Shown: positions 8,254 to 17,453, counted from the first letter of the stretch. The stretch is DNA of 64,000 nt from Parazoarcus communis SWub3 = DSM 12120 (GCF_003226565.1 NZ_QKOE01000009.1:1-64000), one strand, 5' to 3'. A program made the numbers and translations. The notes: generated by a model not told the origin, from the letters alone.

Positions 8254-9879
8254 TCAGACGTCTGCCGTCGCGGGCTTGCCGCGGCCGGCTGCGGGTTTGT
8301 CGGCGGCAGGCAGGCGTAGCACTTCACGCATCTTCTTGCCGTTCAGGCTGTTCACCAGTTGCCGGTGGGCTTCGGCCACGCGCCGTGGCTTCTGTCGCTC
8401 GATGGGGCCAGCGCCGACGAAGGTGGTGTCGAACAAATCCAGGGCGGCGCTACGCAGGGCGTGGTGCCAGGCTTGCCGGCTTTCCAGCGTATCGGGGTCG
8501 GCACTTTCGTCCTGCCGGACCGCCTCGATGCACTGCCGGAGTTGTGTGTAGAACGCCGTTTCCGTTCGCTGCCAGAACTCGGCGTCGATGGCGCTGAAGT
8601 CACCGCGCGCATCGCCGCCGAACCACGCGGCCTTGACCGCACTGCGCAGGTAGAACACCGACTGCTGCGCGCCCGCGAGCCGCGTTTCCACGGTGGCTGA
8701 CACGGACTTCAACGCTTCCTTGCTGGCGCATTCGCCCAATCCGTACAGAGGCAGGTTGGATTCGTACCAGCAACGCGCCTTCATGTTGTCCATGTCGTAG
8801 CCAAAGGCCCACAGGCGCAACGCGCCGCCCAATTGGCGGCGGCGCCACTCCAGCGCGTGGGTGACAATGCGGGCCGGCCGTTGCTTGTTCTTGGCGTCCG
8901 CCTGACCCAGCACCCACGCCAGCCAGTGTCGGTATCCAATGCCACTTGGTTGCGGGTGCAGCGGCAGCCACTCGCCCTTGACCTCGTAGTAGGGAGAAAG
9001 CGGGTGATCCCAGGCGCCCTTGTAGTTGAGTCCGTAGTTCTTGGCGGTGAACTGCCGTATCAGCCTGTCGGACTCACGTCCGCACATATCGCAAGCACCG
9101 TGCGCGACGTTGTCGAAGTCGAGGCGAATCCGTCGTGGTGTCGCCCAGAAGATGTGGTCCGGGTGCACTTGCGCCGGGGCGAGTTCGCCGCTTGGTTGCA
9201 GGCTTGCGACATCGGTCAGCCAAGGAAAACGGAACTGCGCGCTATTTCGACTCGCGTCGCCGCAACGTTCTAGATGCTGGGGGCGTTCGATCACGTTGAG
9301 CCACACGTCCTGCCACAGACTTGTAGGTGACTGGTGCAGTAGCAGGGTCGTCAGCGGCCCGCCGCCCCGTAGCCCGGTGCGGTAGCCAACGCCACCGGCA
9401 GGCGCATTGGTCTGCAGGGTGAAGAGCGCGATGGCGGCGCAGTCCGGGCATATGCCATCGAGCCGCCCCCGTTTGACGAAGTGGTCGCTGTTGTTGCGTA
9501 GCGCGTTCTCGCCCGGCGATTCGATCAATAGCGCAGAAACTGGGTTGAGTGCCGACGCTTCTGAGGCCAGAGTTGCGTCCTGCATGAAGCGTGGTCCGTC
9601 GCTATCCAACTCGAACGCTTCGGCAACGGGGGCAAACCAGTCGCGCAAGGTCTGTGCGTCGGGTGGAGTGGTGAGCAACTGCCTCCAAGCCGTCGGGCTC
9701 TCTATTGGCGCCGTCGTCTGCAGCAGGCCGATGGCGAACTGCATCAGCGCACCGTTGAAATCCGCGCGATCGGCGTCGAATGCGACGATGTCGGGGGCCG
9801 ATAGCTGCGTCGGTGCAATCCAGTCGCGTGAGCCGTCCCTGCGGCGCACGGGCATCCAGTGGTCTTCGATGAGGTTCAT
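8254..9879 (-). CDS. cse1: Cascade large subunit Cse1 (CasA/Cas8e)
   Basis: Cse1 recognises the PAM and recruits Cas3. The 541-residue product begins MNLIEDHWMPVRRRDGSRDWIAP, typical of CasA N-termini. It has the family's cysteine motifs, CPDCAAIALF in the first half and CDMCGRESDRLIRQF in the middle. The ATG at 9879 overlaps the cas3 stop in an ATGA arrangement and is preceded by AGGAG. A second ATG seven codons upstream is not needed. The protein is somewhat longer than E. coli CasA (about 502). Confidence 0.94.
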   Translation of the reverse strand: MNLIEDHWMPVRRRDGSRDWIAPTQLSAPDIVAFDADRADFNGALMQFAIGLLQTTAPIESPTAWRQLLTTPPDAQTLRDWFAPVAEAFELDSDGPRFMQDATLASEASALNPVSALLIESPGENALRNNSDHFVKRGRLDGICPDCAAIALFTLQTNAPAGGVGYRTGLRGGGPLTTLLLHQSPTSLWQDVWLNVIERPQHLERCGDASRNSAQFRFPWLTDVASLQPSGELAPAQVHPDHIFWATPRRIRLDFDNVAHGACDMCGRESDRLIRQFTAKNYGLNYKGAWDHPLSPYYEVKGEWLPLHPQPSGIGYRHWLAWVLGQADAKNKQRPARIVTHALEWRRRQLGGALRLWAFGYDMDNMKARCWYESNLPLYGLGECASKEALKSVSATVETRLAGAQQSVFYLRSAVKAAWFGGDARGDFSAIDAEFWQRTETAFYTQLRQCIEAVRQDESADPDTLESRQAWHHALRSAALDLFDTTFVGAGPIERQKPRRVAEAHRQLVNSLNGKKMREVLRLPAADKPAAGRGKPATADV

Positions 9880-12650
9880 TCCTGCTCCTGTTCGAAACAT
9901 TCGGCGTCTTGCATCTGCTCCAGCCCACGGACATGGTCATAGCGCCAGCGCAGTGGCCTCGAAGGCTTGTTTTCCTGTTCCATCGACAAGGCTGTGCCCG
10001 TCCAGCCTTCGGCGGTTTCTTGCAGCGCCAGCACGACCGACCATTTCCCCTTGTCCGGCAGCAGCGCTTCTGCGTCCTTCACCAACTGTTCTTTGGCGCC
10101 ATCTGATTCCGGTACGCGCCGTGCAATCAGCCGCTCGGCCACTTTCACGCTGCTGTAGGCCCAGGCGTGGCGCGGGTTCTCATGTTCAGCCCAGGGTCGC
10201 AGCCGGTCGCCATCCCAGCGGGCCAGCAAGACGGTCATGCTTGCCTCGCCCAGGCGGGTGGGTGTCTTGGCTTCGCTCCACCAGTCGATGCCGCCGCGTA
10301 TGTATCCGTCAGCGATCTTGATGGTGTTCTGCTGTGCGACGCTGAGATCGCTGAAGTAGGCGCCGTCGGCCTGGTTGGCGTTGGCCTGCAGGCCGGACGG
10401 GAGTTCGGCGCCTTCGCCAAACACACCTTCGATGAGCACACGGGCATCCTCTGGCATGGCGACGCGGCCTTGCTGAAGCGCTCGGGCGGTCAGCCACAGG
10501 TGACCGTGATGGGGATAGACGGCGGCGGCTTTGGGAAAGGCCTGCTTGTACCAGTTTGCAGCAGGAGTTTCGCTCCAGGCCGGGCCGAGCACCCACAGAC
10601 AGGGTTGACCGCGCTGGTCGGTCGCCTGCGGGTCGACGAGCCGGGCGCCATCCGTGTCGCGCGGGTGGCGTTGCAATCGGCCAGCACGCTGGATCAGGCG
10701 GTCTATGGGGGCGAGATCGGAGATCACCATGTCCCAGTCCGCATCCAGAGATTGTTCGGCGACTTGCGAAGCGATCACCAGCCTGCCCGCGCGCAGGGCG
10801 GGTGTGCTTGATTTTCCGAAGTGCGTGAGAATGCGTTCCTCGGTGGCGAGCCGGTCCTGCAGGGCGAAGCGCGCGTGGAACACGATGAGGTGATCCGCGT
10901 CGAGTTCGTTCTCAAAGTGCGCGTGGGCTGCGAGGACGTCGGAGACCGTGTTGCGCATCCAGCACACGCATTTGCCTTGGGCGAGCGCCTGGCGGATGGC
11001 GCACAGCACTTCGTGCTCGTCGGTGACGTAGCGAACGGCCACATCCCGGCAAACCGCCTCGCGCGCAACGATGGGCTCGAGGGCGGCATTCGTTTGCCCC
11101 TCGTGCCAGGACGTTACGAGCGGAAAGCCTGGCGAAGAGGTGCGGGGCAGAGGGTCTGCACTGCGCCCGCGTGCAAAAGCATTAAACAGGGCATGCTTCA
11201 TCTGATCGGGCAGGGTTGCCGACAGGAGAATGACGCTGCCACCGGCCAGGGCGTGGAAGGTCAGTACGGTTTCGAGCACGCGTTGCATGTAGGCATCGCA
11301 GGCGTGCACCTCATCGACGATCAGCACCTTGCGGAACAGGCCCAGCAGACGCAGGGACTGGTGTTTGCTGTAAAGGGTGGCGAGCAAGACCTGATCGATG
11401 GTGCCGACGCCGGCCGGGGCAAGTAGCGCGCGCTTGGCGTGATCGGCAAGCCAGGCATTGCAGCGCGCGGTGGCGGTATCGTCTCGCTGTGCCGTGTCGT
11501 CTTCCTCCTGCCCGGCTGGCAGGACGGAATCGGCGAAGGCCTCGACCAGAGCGCGCTGTCCGTGTGCCAGAACGAGACTGGGATGGCCTTCGAACAGCTT
11601 GCGATAGACTTCCGCGATGCGCCCGTACATCGCGTTTGCCGTGGCCATGGTCGGCAGCGCGATGAAGAAGCCGTCAGCACAGCCGCTCGTCATCAGTCTG
11701 TGTGCGAGCATGACGGCCGCTTCGGTCTTGCCGGCGCCGGTGACATCCTCCAGCAGATGGATTTGCGGAGCGGATGTCAGAGGCGTGTCTATCGCCCAAA
11801 TCTGCAAGGGAGAGGGTGTAGCGATCTCAGCGAACAACTCGGCGAAATTGCGTTTGGAGCATCGCGCTGGCAATACGCCGACGGACTTTAGCGCGGTTTC
11901 GGCGCGTTCTTGCGCTTCCTCCCAGTATTCCTGGAGTGGGGTCGCCTCTGCTCGGTAAGGGAAAAACTCGGTATTGGAGCCAATCCAGTCCGAGAGCACG
12001 GTGACGCCCGCGAACCACCAAGCAAGATCGCGGCTCCTCCCTTCGAATGCGTCAGTACCGAGCGCGGCATGCGCATGTTTGATGGCGTCCAGCGGGAAAA
12101 GGGCCCGAAGCTCATCCAGGAAACCCTCGATCGCCGCAGTATCCTCCGGGCAAGAATGGTGTCGCCAGTGCCCCCGGGAGTCGGGGGGTAAACCATGGTG
12201 CCCTGTGCTGGCACGCATCCACCAACCGATGCCGTCAAGCATGTCTTCGCTGTTCGGCCCGAACCAGCATTGATCGGCTGCGCAGTCCTTGAGGTGATGC
12301 TCCCAGATCAGCCAGCCGAGCGAATCGTGACGGACGACATAGGGCTTTCCGAGGTCTGGATCGCGTCCGCGCAAGCGCTTGACCAAATCGGCACGTTGCC
12401 CCTGAAACGACTCGGCGAACTTGCCAAGATCGTGGATGGCGAGGCAGAAGGCGAACCATGAGTACAGCGGCTCATCCGCATCCAGGACGAGGGCTTCGGC
12501 GAAGAGCTTGCGTAGTGCGGGTGAACGCTTGAGGAGGGTGACGCCCACTGCGGCCACATCGAGGCAGTGATAGGGCAGCAGGTGATAGTCGTCGCCAGCT
12601 GCGCCGAGTGGCCGCGCTTTTCCCCAGTAGCCAAAATGAGGAGCTGACAT
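9876..12650 (-). CDS. cas3: CRISPR-associated helicase/nuclease Cas3
   Basis: Cas3 is recruited to Cascade-bound DNA, which it nicks, unwinds and degrades. The 924-residue protein has an N-terminal HD nuclease region, with HDLGKFAESF near residue 85 and a later HHGLPPDSRGH. The superfamily 2 helicase follows: Walker A VTGAGKTEAAV, the DEVHACDAYM box, LLSATLP, and motif VI in IQRAGRLQRHPRD. The ATG at 12650 is selected because AAGGA lies about ten bases upstream and the protein then begins MSAPHFGYWGKA, the usual Cas3 opening. An upstream in-frame ATG at 12731 lies inside the WYL gene. The stop overlaps the cse1 start. Confidence 0.95.
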   Translation of the reverse strand: MSAPHFGYWGKARPLGAAGDDYHLLPYHCLDVAAVGVTLLKRSPALRKLFAEALVLDADEPLYSWFAFCLAIHDLGKFAESFQGQRADLVKRLRGRDPDLGKPYVVRHDSLGWLIWEHHLKDCAADQCWFGPNSEDMLDGIGWWMRASTGHHGLPPDSRGHWRHHSCPEDTAAIEGFLDELRALFPLDAIKHAHAALGTDAFEGRSRDLAWWFAGVTVLSDWIGSNTEFFPYRAEATPLQEYWEEAQERAETALKSVGVLPARCSKRNFAELFAEIATPSPLQIWAIDTPLTSAPQIHLLEDVTGAGKTEAAVMLAHRLMTSGCADGFFIALPTMATANAMYGRIAEVYRKLFEGHPSLVLAHGQRALVEAFADSVLPAGQEEDDTAQRDDTATARCNAWLADHAKRALLAPAGVGTIDQVLLATLYSKHQSLRLLGLFRKVLIVDEVHACDAYMQRVLETVLTFHALAGGSVILLSATLPDQMKHALFNAFARGRSADPLPRTSSPGFPLVTSWHEGQTNAALEPIVAREAVCRDVAVRYVTDEHEVLCAIRQALAQGKCVCWMRNTVSDVLAAHAHFENELDADHLIVFHARFALQDRLATEERILTHFGKSSTPALRAGRLVIASQVAEQSLDADWDMVISDLAPIDRLIQRAGRLQRHPRDTDGARLVDPQATDQRGQPCLWVLGPAWSETPAANWYKQAFPKAAAVYPHHGHLWLTARALQQGRVAMPEDARVLIEGVFGEGAELPSGLQANANQADGAYFSDLSVAQQNTIKIADGYIRGGIDWWSEAKTPTRLGEASMTVLLARWDGDRLRPWAEHENPRHAWAYSSVKVAERLIARRVPESDGAKEQLVKDAEALLPDKGKWSVVLALQETAEGWTGTALSMEQENKPSRPLRWRYDHVRGLEQMQDAECFEQEQE

Positions 12651-12699
12651 CAGATTGGGTCCTTGCTGATCGTTTTGCCCATTCTGCTTGGGCTGAGGC

Positions 12700-13698
12700 T
12701 CACTGGATGAGCCCCGCAGCCGGCTCAGCAAAATTCTTTGCCATGCGTGAGAGTTCTTCGGTCACCCGCTGACGCAGCTCCTCTGGCCCCAGCACCTCGC
12801 AATGCCGCCCATGCTTGAGCACATCCATCATCAGTTCTCGATGATCGGCAAATGGCACCTCCAGTACGTACCTTCCATCGTCATCAAACGTGCCACGTTG
12901 ATCCGGGTGCCAGTGCTCCGTCGCAACCCAGCGTGCTCGTTCCGCGCTGAAGCGCAGCCGGGCCCAGTGGATCTCGCTTCCCGCAAAGATGCCGTAGCCG
13001 GGTCCGAGAACTGTGTCGACGGTGGGGAGGGGGATGTCGTCAGCTTTGCGGTCAAGTAGTTCCACATGACGGATGCTGTCGACCGCAAAGTTGCGCAATG
13101 CACCCCGCAAGTGACACCAGGCGTCGAGGTACCAGTTCTCTCGGTAGTGAACCAGGCGTTGCGGTGAAATCTCGCGGGTGGCTTCTTCGTTCTTGCTGCG
13201 GGCGAAATAGCGAATCAGCAGACGTTTGCGGCGGAGCAGGGCGGAACCGATGTTTTCAAAGTGCGCAAGTTTCATACTGCGTTTGCCGATTCCGACGATC
13301 AGTACGCGTTTTCTGATCTCGTCGGTGGGGTTGTCCGCAGCGCCTAGCAACTTGTTGAGGCGTTCAATCAATGGTGCGACATGTGGCGCGAGCAGACCGC
13401 CAGGATCGAGATTGGCCAGCAGGTGCTGCATGGTGAGCAGCGCGTGGATCTCTTTGTCGTTGAACCACATGCCAGGCAGCTCGAACTGGGCTCCGCTGGT
13501 TTCACTCGGGGCGATACGGTAGCCGCTGGCTTCGCGGTCCCAGACGATGGGGGTATTCATGTTGTCCCGCAGAAAAGCGATATCGCGCTTCAGTGTTGCG
13601 GGTGACACTTCCAATGTTTCCAGCAGGGCGCGTCGGGAAACGACCCGCCTTTCGCCAAACAGTTTTCGGATGCGGACAAGACGGTCAGTCTGGCTCAC
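12700..13698 (-). CDS. WYL-domain transcriptional regulator
   Basis: The protein has an N-terminal DeoR-like helix-turn-helix (DRLVRIRKLFGERRVVSRRALLETLEVSPATLKRDIAFL) and a central WYL domain whose motif is present as ENWYLDAWCHLRGALRNF. A C-terminal extension typical of these regulators follows. WYL regulators bind ligands, possibly nucleic acids, and often sit beside defence loci as repressors. I chose the GTG at 13698 (332 residues) because GGGGAG lies seven bases upstream. The ATG at 13737 is an alternative. It is the first gene of the minus-strand run and ends 49 bases before cas3, so it likely controls, and is co-transcribed with, the cas genes. Confidence 0.88.
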   Translation of the reverse strand: MSQTDRLVRIRKLFGERRVVSRRALLETLEVSPATLKRDIAFLRDNMNTPIVWDREASGYRIAPSETSGAQFELPGMWFNDKEIHALLTMQHLLANLDPGGLLAPHVAPLIERLNKLLGAADNPTDEIRKRVLIVGIGKRSMKLAHFENIGSALLRRKRLLIRYFARSKNEEATREISPQRLVHYRENWYLDAWCHLRGALRNFAVDSIRHVELLDRKADDIPLPTVDTVLGPGYGIFAGSEIHWARLRFSAERARWVATEHWHPDQRGTFDDDGRYVLEVPFADHRELMMDVLKHGRHCEVLGPEELRQRVTEELSRMAKNFAEPAAGLIQ

Positions 13699-13718
13699 CG
13701 TTTGGCTCCCCAAGTGGA

Positions 13719-13750
13719 ATGTCCCGATCATAACCAACGGTTATGTCCCA
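13719..13750 (-). promoter_or_regulatory. Dyad and direct repeats before the WYL regulator
   Basis: A perfect inverted repeat, ATAACC and GGTTAT around AAC, spans 13730-13744. It is bracketed by two direct copies of ATGTCCC (13719-13725 and 13743-13749). On the minus strand TATGAT (13732-13727) could be a -10 element overlapping the dyad. The position just upstream of the first gene of the cas operon fits an operator. No good -35 was found, so promoter placement is tentative. Confidence 0.45.
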
Positions 13751-13852
13751 CACCATTGCACTTAAGTAAGAGGGCGTCCGGCCGTGCGTTGCGCTATCCA
13801 GCCTTGCATGCCTGTTGAAGCCAATCCGTCTCAAGCCGCCATCACACCTATC

Positions 13853-13909
13853 GTTACGCTGTTAAACAGTAACAAACGTATTGCCTATGAACAAACTTTG
13901 AACTACGAT
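13853..13909 (+). promoter_or_regulatory. Candidate promoter and activator site for the aromatic operon
   Basis: TTGCCT (13881-13886) and TACGAT (13904-13909) are separated by 17 bases and each match the sigma-70 consensus at four of six positions. Immediately upstream, GTTAC (13853-13857) and GTAAC (13869-13873) form a dyad with an 11-base centre, the spacing seen in LysR-type sites. A dyad just upstream of the -35 suggests activation rather than repression. No regulator gene for it is next to it. Confidence 0.4.
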
Positions 13910-13944
13910 TCATCCATCCACCCCGAACACCGGAGAACAACACA

Positions 13945-14907
13945 ATGTCGAACAAAGCATTCGCTTCGCAGGCCGACCTGGAAGAAAAGAAGATCAGTTG
14001 GGAAAAGCTGTCGGATAACGCCTATGCCTACACTGCCGAGGGCGACCCGAACACCGGCATCATCATTGGTGACGATTCGGTGATGGTCATCGATGCCACG
14101 GCCACGCCGGTGATGGCGCAGGCGGTGATTGCCAAGGTGCGCGAGGTGACCGACAAGCCGATCAAGTATGTGGTGCTGACGCATTACCACGCGGTGCGTG
14201 TGCTGGGCGCGTCGGGTTACAAGGGCGAGGGGCTGGAGCAGATCATTGCCAGCCAGGACACCTACGACCTGATCGTTGAGCGTGGCCAGCAGGACATGGA
14301 TTCCGAGATCGGTCGTTTTCCCCGGCTGTTCAATGCCGTGGAAAGCGTGCCGGGCCTGACCTGGCCGACGATCACTTTCCAGGGCGAGATGACGCTGTGG
14401 ATGGGCAAGCTCGAGGTCAAGATCAAGCAGGTCGGTCGTGGTCATACCAAGGGTGACACCATTGTTTACCTGCCGTCGCAGAACATCTGCTTCTCGGGCG
14501 ACTTGGTGGAGGCGGATGCGGCCTGTTACACCGGCGATGCCTATCTGGCCGACTGGCCGCAGACGCTGGACAACCTGACTGCGATGAACTTTGACAAGCT
14601 GGTGCCCGGTCGTGGCCCGGCGCTGATGACGCCCGAGGCGGTAAAGGCCGGCCTGGCCTACACCCGCGACTTCGTGTCGACGCTGTATCGCAGCGCGCAG
14701 GAGGCGGTGGCGCAGGGCATGGATCTGAAGGCGACGATGGCGCACACGCGCAAGAACATGGATCCGAAGTTTGGCCAGGTCTTCATTTACGAGCACTGCC
14801 TGCCGTTTGACGTGACCCGTGCGCATGACGAGGCCAGCGGCATTCGTGATCCGCGCATCTGGACGGCAGAGCGCGACCAACAGATGTGGCATTCGCTGCA
14901 GGCCTGA
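13945..14907 (+). CDS. Metallo-beta-lactamase-fold hydrolase with altered metal motif
   Basis: The 320-residue protein shows the fold: an N-terminal beta region, VVLTHYHAVRVLG at about residue 75, VGRGHTKGDTIVYLP with a conserved His, and FSGDLVEADAACY with a metal-bridging Asp. The canonical first motif HxHxDH is here HYHAVR, so the Asp and His that normally hold the second metal are replaced by Val and Arg. It may bind one metal or have a changed activity. A ribosome-binding site (GGAG) precedes the ATG by eight to nine bases. It is the first gene of the aromatic block, 77 bases before the monooxygenase, so a role in processing a pathway substrate or thioester is plausible. Not exported: no signal peptide. 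Confidence 0.8.
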   Translation: MSNKAFASQADLEEKKISWEKLSDNAYAYTAEGDPNTGIIIGDDSVMVIDATATPVMAQAVIAKVREVTDKPIKYVVLTHYHAVRVLGASGYKGEGLEQIIASQDTYDLIVERGQQDMDSEIGRFPRLFNAVESVPGLTWPTITFQGEMTLWMGKLEVKIKQVGRGHTKGDTIVYLPSQNICFSGDLVEADAACYTGDAYLADWPQTLDNLTAMNFDKLVPGRGPALMTPEAVKAGLAYTRDFVSTLYRSAQEAVAQGMDLKATMAHTRKNMDPKFGQVFIYEHCLPFDVTRAHDEASGIRDPRIWTAERDQQMWHSLQA

Positions 14908-14984
14908 GCGAGCATTTTTGCCGGCGACACGCTCCGCAGACGGGCGGCGCCGGTTCATGAGACTGAACCAGGAGGAGGACAGCC

Positions 14985-16652
14985 GTGCTGAGCACGTTTC
15001 AATACCCTAAGTTTGCCTATCGTCAGCCGCCCGAGCTGGCCGAGGGACGTGATGGTCATTATCCGGTGATCATCGTTGGTGCAGGTCCGGTGGGGCTGAC
15101 CACGGCGATCGATCTGGCGATGCAAGGCCAGCCGGTGCTGCTACTGGATAACGACGACACGGTGTCGATCGGCTCGCGCGGGGTGTGTTACGCCAAGCGT
15201 GCGCTCGAGGTGCTGGATCGCCTGGGCTGTGGCGAAGAAATGGTGCAGAAGGGCGTGTCGTGGAACGTGGGGCGCACCTTCTTCCGTGAGGAGGAAGTGT
15301 TCAGCTTCAACCTGTGTCCGCAGCCGGATCATCATCGGCCGGGCATGATCAATCTGCAGCAGTACTACCTTGAAGACTATCTGGTGAAGCGGGCGCAGCA
15401 GTTGCCCAACCTGGAAATGCGCTTCAAGAACAACGTGATTGCAGTAACACCCAATGAAAAGCAGGCGACGCTGCGGGTGGAAACGCCCGATGGCGCCTAC
15501 ACGCTGTCCACCGACTGGCTGATCGTGGCCGATGGGGCGCGTAGCCCGATCCGCACGATGCTGGGCCTGGACATCGAGGGCAAGATCTTCATGGACCGCT
15601 TCCTGATTGCGGATGTGGTGATGAAGGCCGAATACCCGACCGAGCGCTGGTTCTGGTTCGATCCGCCGTTTCATCCCAATCAGTCGGTGTTGCTGCATCG
15701 GCAGGCCGACAATGTGTGGCGCATCGATTTTCAGCTGGGCTGGCAGGCGGACCCGGAAGAAGAGAAGAAGCCCGAAAACGTCATTCCGCGCATCAAGGCC
15801 ATGCTGGGAGATGACCGCGAGTTCGATCTCGAATGGGTCAGTGTGTACACCTTCCAGTGCCGGCGGATGAACCGTTTCAACCATGGGCGGGTGCTGTTTG
15901 TGGGCGATGCGGCGCATCAGGTGTCGCCGTTTGGGGCGCGTGGCGCCAACTCGGGCATTCAGGACAGTGACAACCTGGTGTGGAAGCTCAAGCTGGTGAT
16001 GGAGGGCAAGGCACCGGCCACGCTGCTGGATACCTATACCGACGAGCGCGGTTTTGCAGCGGACGAGAACATCATGAACTCGACCCGCTCGACCGATTTC
16101 ATTACCCCCAAGAGCGCGGTCAGCAAGACTTTCCGCAATGCGGTGCTGGGGCTGGCGGAGCACTATCCGTTTGCCCGCGCGCTGGTCAACTCCGGGCGCT
16201 TGTCGGTGCCGAGCTTCTTTACCGATTCGCCGCTCAACACGCCCGATATGGATGCCTTTGCCGGCGATATGGTACCGGGCGCACCGATGGACGATGCCCC
16301 TGTTGAATCGGCAGACGGCGAGCGCTGGCTGCTGGGTGTGGCGGGCAATCGCTTTCAGTTGTTGTACTACGTGCCTGATGCATCGGCCATCGATGCGGCG
16401 ACGGTGCAGCGCTTGTGCGCGCTGACCGATGCCCCGATTGCGGTCGAGGCGCTGGTGGTGGCGGCCCGCGGACAGGCGCCCGGCGGGCTGCGTACCTTGA
16501 TCGACAGCAAGGACCGCATCCGCGAACGTTACGACCTGCAGGACGGCTCGTGCTACCTGCTGCGGCCAGACCAGCATGTCGCCGCGCGCTGGCGCAATCT
16601 TGACGGGGCGCGGGTGCGCGCTGCCGTGGCCAAAGCCACCTGCAACGCATAA
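14985..16652 (+). CDS. FAD-dependent aromatic monooxygenase (MhpA/MhaA-like)
   Basis: This 555-residue class A flavoprotein hydroxylase has the FAD-binding VIIVGAGPVGLTTA motif near residue 28, a DG motif in LIVADGARSPIRTMLG, and the GD motif in GRVLFVGDAAHQVSPFGARG. A C-terminal thioredoxin-like extension follows, as in MhpA-type enzymes. It would hydroxylate a phenolic acid using NAD(P)H and oxygen. GTG at 14985 is the start, with AGGAGGAG upstream. The small DUF2783 gene follows after 11 bases. A flavoprotein plus small partner is the arrangement reported for 3-hydroxyphenylacetate 6-hydroxylase (MhaA/MhaB), which makes homogentisate. The FAA-type hydrolase and isomerase downstream fit that type of route. 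The exact substrate is not determined by the sequence. Confidence 0.85.
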   Translation: MLSTFQYPKFAYRQPPELAEGRDGHYPVIIVGAGPVGLTTAIDLAMQGQPVLLLDNDDTVSIGSRGVCYAKRALEVLDRLGCGEEMVQKGVSWNVGRTFFREEEVFSFNLCPQPDHHRPGMINLQQYYLEDYLVKRAQQLPNLEMRFKNNVIAVTPNEKQATLRVETPDGAYTLSTDWLIVADGARSPIRTMLGLDIEGKIFMDRFLIADVVMKAEYPTERWFWFDPPFHPNQSVLLHRQADNVWRIDFQLGWQADPEEEKKPENVIPRIKAMLGDDREFDLEWVSVYTFQCRRMNRFNHGRVLFVGDAAHQVSPFGARGANSGIQDSDNLVWKLKLVMEGKAPATLLDTYTDERGFAADENIMNSTRSTDFITPKSAVSKTFRNAVLGLAEHYPFARALVNSGRLSVPSFFTDSPLNTPDMDAFAGDMVPGAPMDDAPVESADGERWLLGVAGNRFQLLYYVPDASAIDAATVQRLCALTDAPIAVEALVVAARGQAPGGLRTLIDSKDRIRERYDLQDGSCYLLRPDQHVAARWRNLDGARVRAAVAKATCNA

Positions 16653-16663
16653 GGATTTTCATC

Positions 16664-16888
16664 ATGGCATTGATTACCGAGCCCAATCTGCAGGAACCCG
16701 GCAAGCGCTATTTCCGCGCCTTCTCGCCCGGTGATGACTTTTATGAGGCACTGATCGAGACGCATCGCGACCTGACCGACGAGCAAAGCGCCATGGTCAA
16801 CGCCCGTCTGATTCTGTTGTTGTCCAACCATATCGGCGATATTTCGGTGCTGCGCGAGGCGATGAAGATTGCCCGCGAAGGCGTCTGA
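16664..16888 (+). CDS. Small DUF2783 protein, possible monooxygenase partner
   Basis: The 74-residue product is soluble and mostly helical in character, with the block DFYEALIETHRDLTDEQSAMVNARLILLLSNHIGD. It matches the DUF2783 family, genes of which commonly follow an MhpA-like flavin monooxygenase. A coupling or stabilising role for the preceding hydroxylase is an inference from this position and from the small coupling protein known for MhaA. It starts 11 bases after the monooxygenase stop. Confidence 0.75.
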   Translation: MALITEPNLQEPGKRYFRAFSPGDDFYEALIETHRDLTDEQSAMVNARLILLLSNHIGDISVLREAMKIAREGV

Positions 16889-16910
16889 GCAGCTGGCCGA
16901 GGAGACTGAG

Positions 16911-17453
16911 ATGATCAAGAAGATTCACCATGTAGCCTATCGCTGCAAGGATGCGCTGGAAACCGCGCGTTGGTACGAGAAGCATCTGGACATGAAGCTG
17001 GTGCTGTCGATTGCCGAAGATGCGGTGCCTTCCACAGGCGAGCCCGACCCGTATATGCATATTTTCCTGGATGCCGGGATGGGCAATGTACTGGCATTCT
17101 TCGAGTTGCCTACCCGCAAGCCGATGGGGCGCGATGAAAACACCCCGGCGTGGACGCAGCATCTGGCGCTGGAGGTCGAGTCAATGGAGGTGCTGATGGC
17201 GGCCAAGGCCAGGCTGGAGGCGGCAGGTATCGAGGTGGTTGGTCCAACTGACCACGCGCTGTTCCAGTCGATCTATTTCTTCGACCCCAATGGCCATCGC
17301 CTGGAACTGGCCGCCAACACCGGCAGCCCCAAGATGCTCGAGGCGCTCGACAAGGTGAAGTGGGACATGCTGGAAGAATGGGGGCAGACCAGAAAGGCGC
17401 CCAAGCACGCTGCATGGATGCATGACGGCCGTTACAAGGAGATGTTCCAGTGA
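16911..17453 (+). CDS. VOC-fold (glyoxalase/extradiol dioxygenase) protein
   Basis: The 180-residue protein contains two beta-alpha-beta-beta-beta modules of the vicinal oxygen chelate fold. Possible metal ligands are His in IKKIHHVAYR, Glu in LAFFELP, His in TQHLALEVE and Glu in NGHRLELAAN, the H-E-H-E set of metal glyoxalases. The ATG at 16911 has GAGGAG upstream. An earlier in-frame ATG at 16869 lies in the DUF2783 gene. Its stop overlaps the next start as GTGA. Because the cluster encodes a hydroxylase before it and a ring-fission-product hydrolase after it but no known dioxygenase, this protein may cleave or rearrange the intermediate. It could equally be an isomerase or glyoxalase. Confidence 0.75.
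   Translation: MIKKIHHVAYRCKDALETARWYEKHLDMKLVLSIAEDAVPSTGEPDPYMHIFLDAGMGNVLAFFELPTRKPMGRDENTPAWTQHLALEVESMEVLMAAKARLEAAGIEVVGPTDHALFQSIYFFDPNGHRLELAANTGSPKMLEALDKVKWDMLEEWGQTRKAPKHAAWMHDGRYKEMFQ

Noticed and set aside
13903-14958. Minus-strand open frame of 351 codons opposite the metallo-beta-lactamase-fold gene
   Set aside because: Antisense shadow with no family resemblance.
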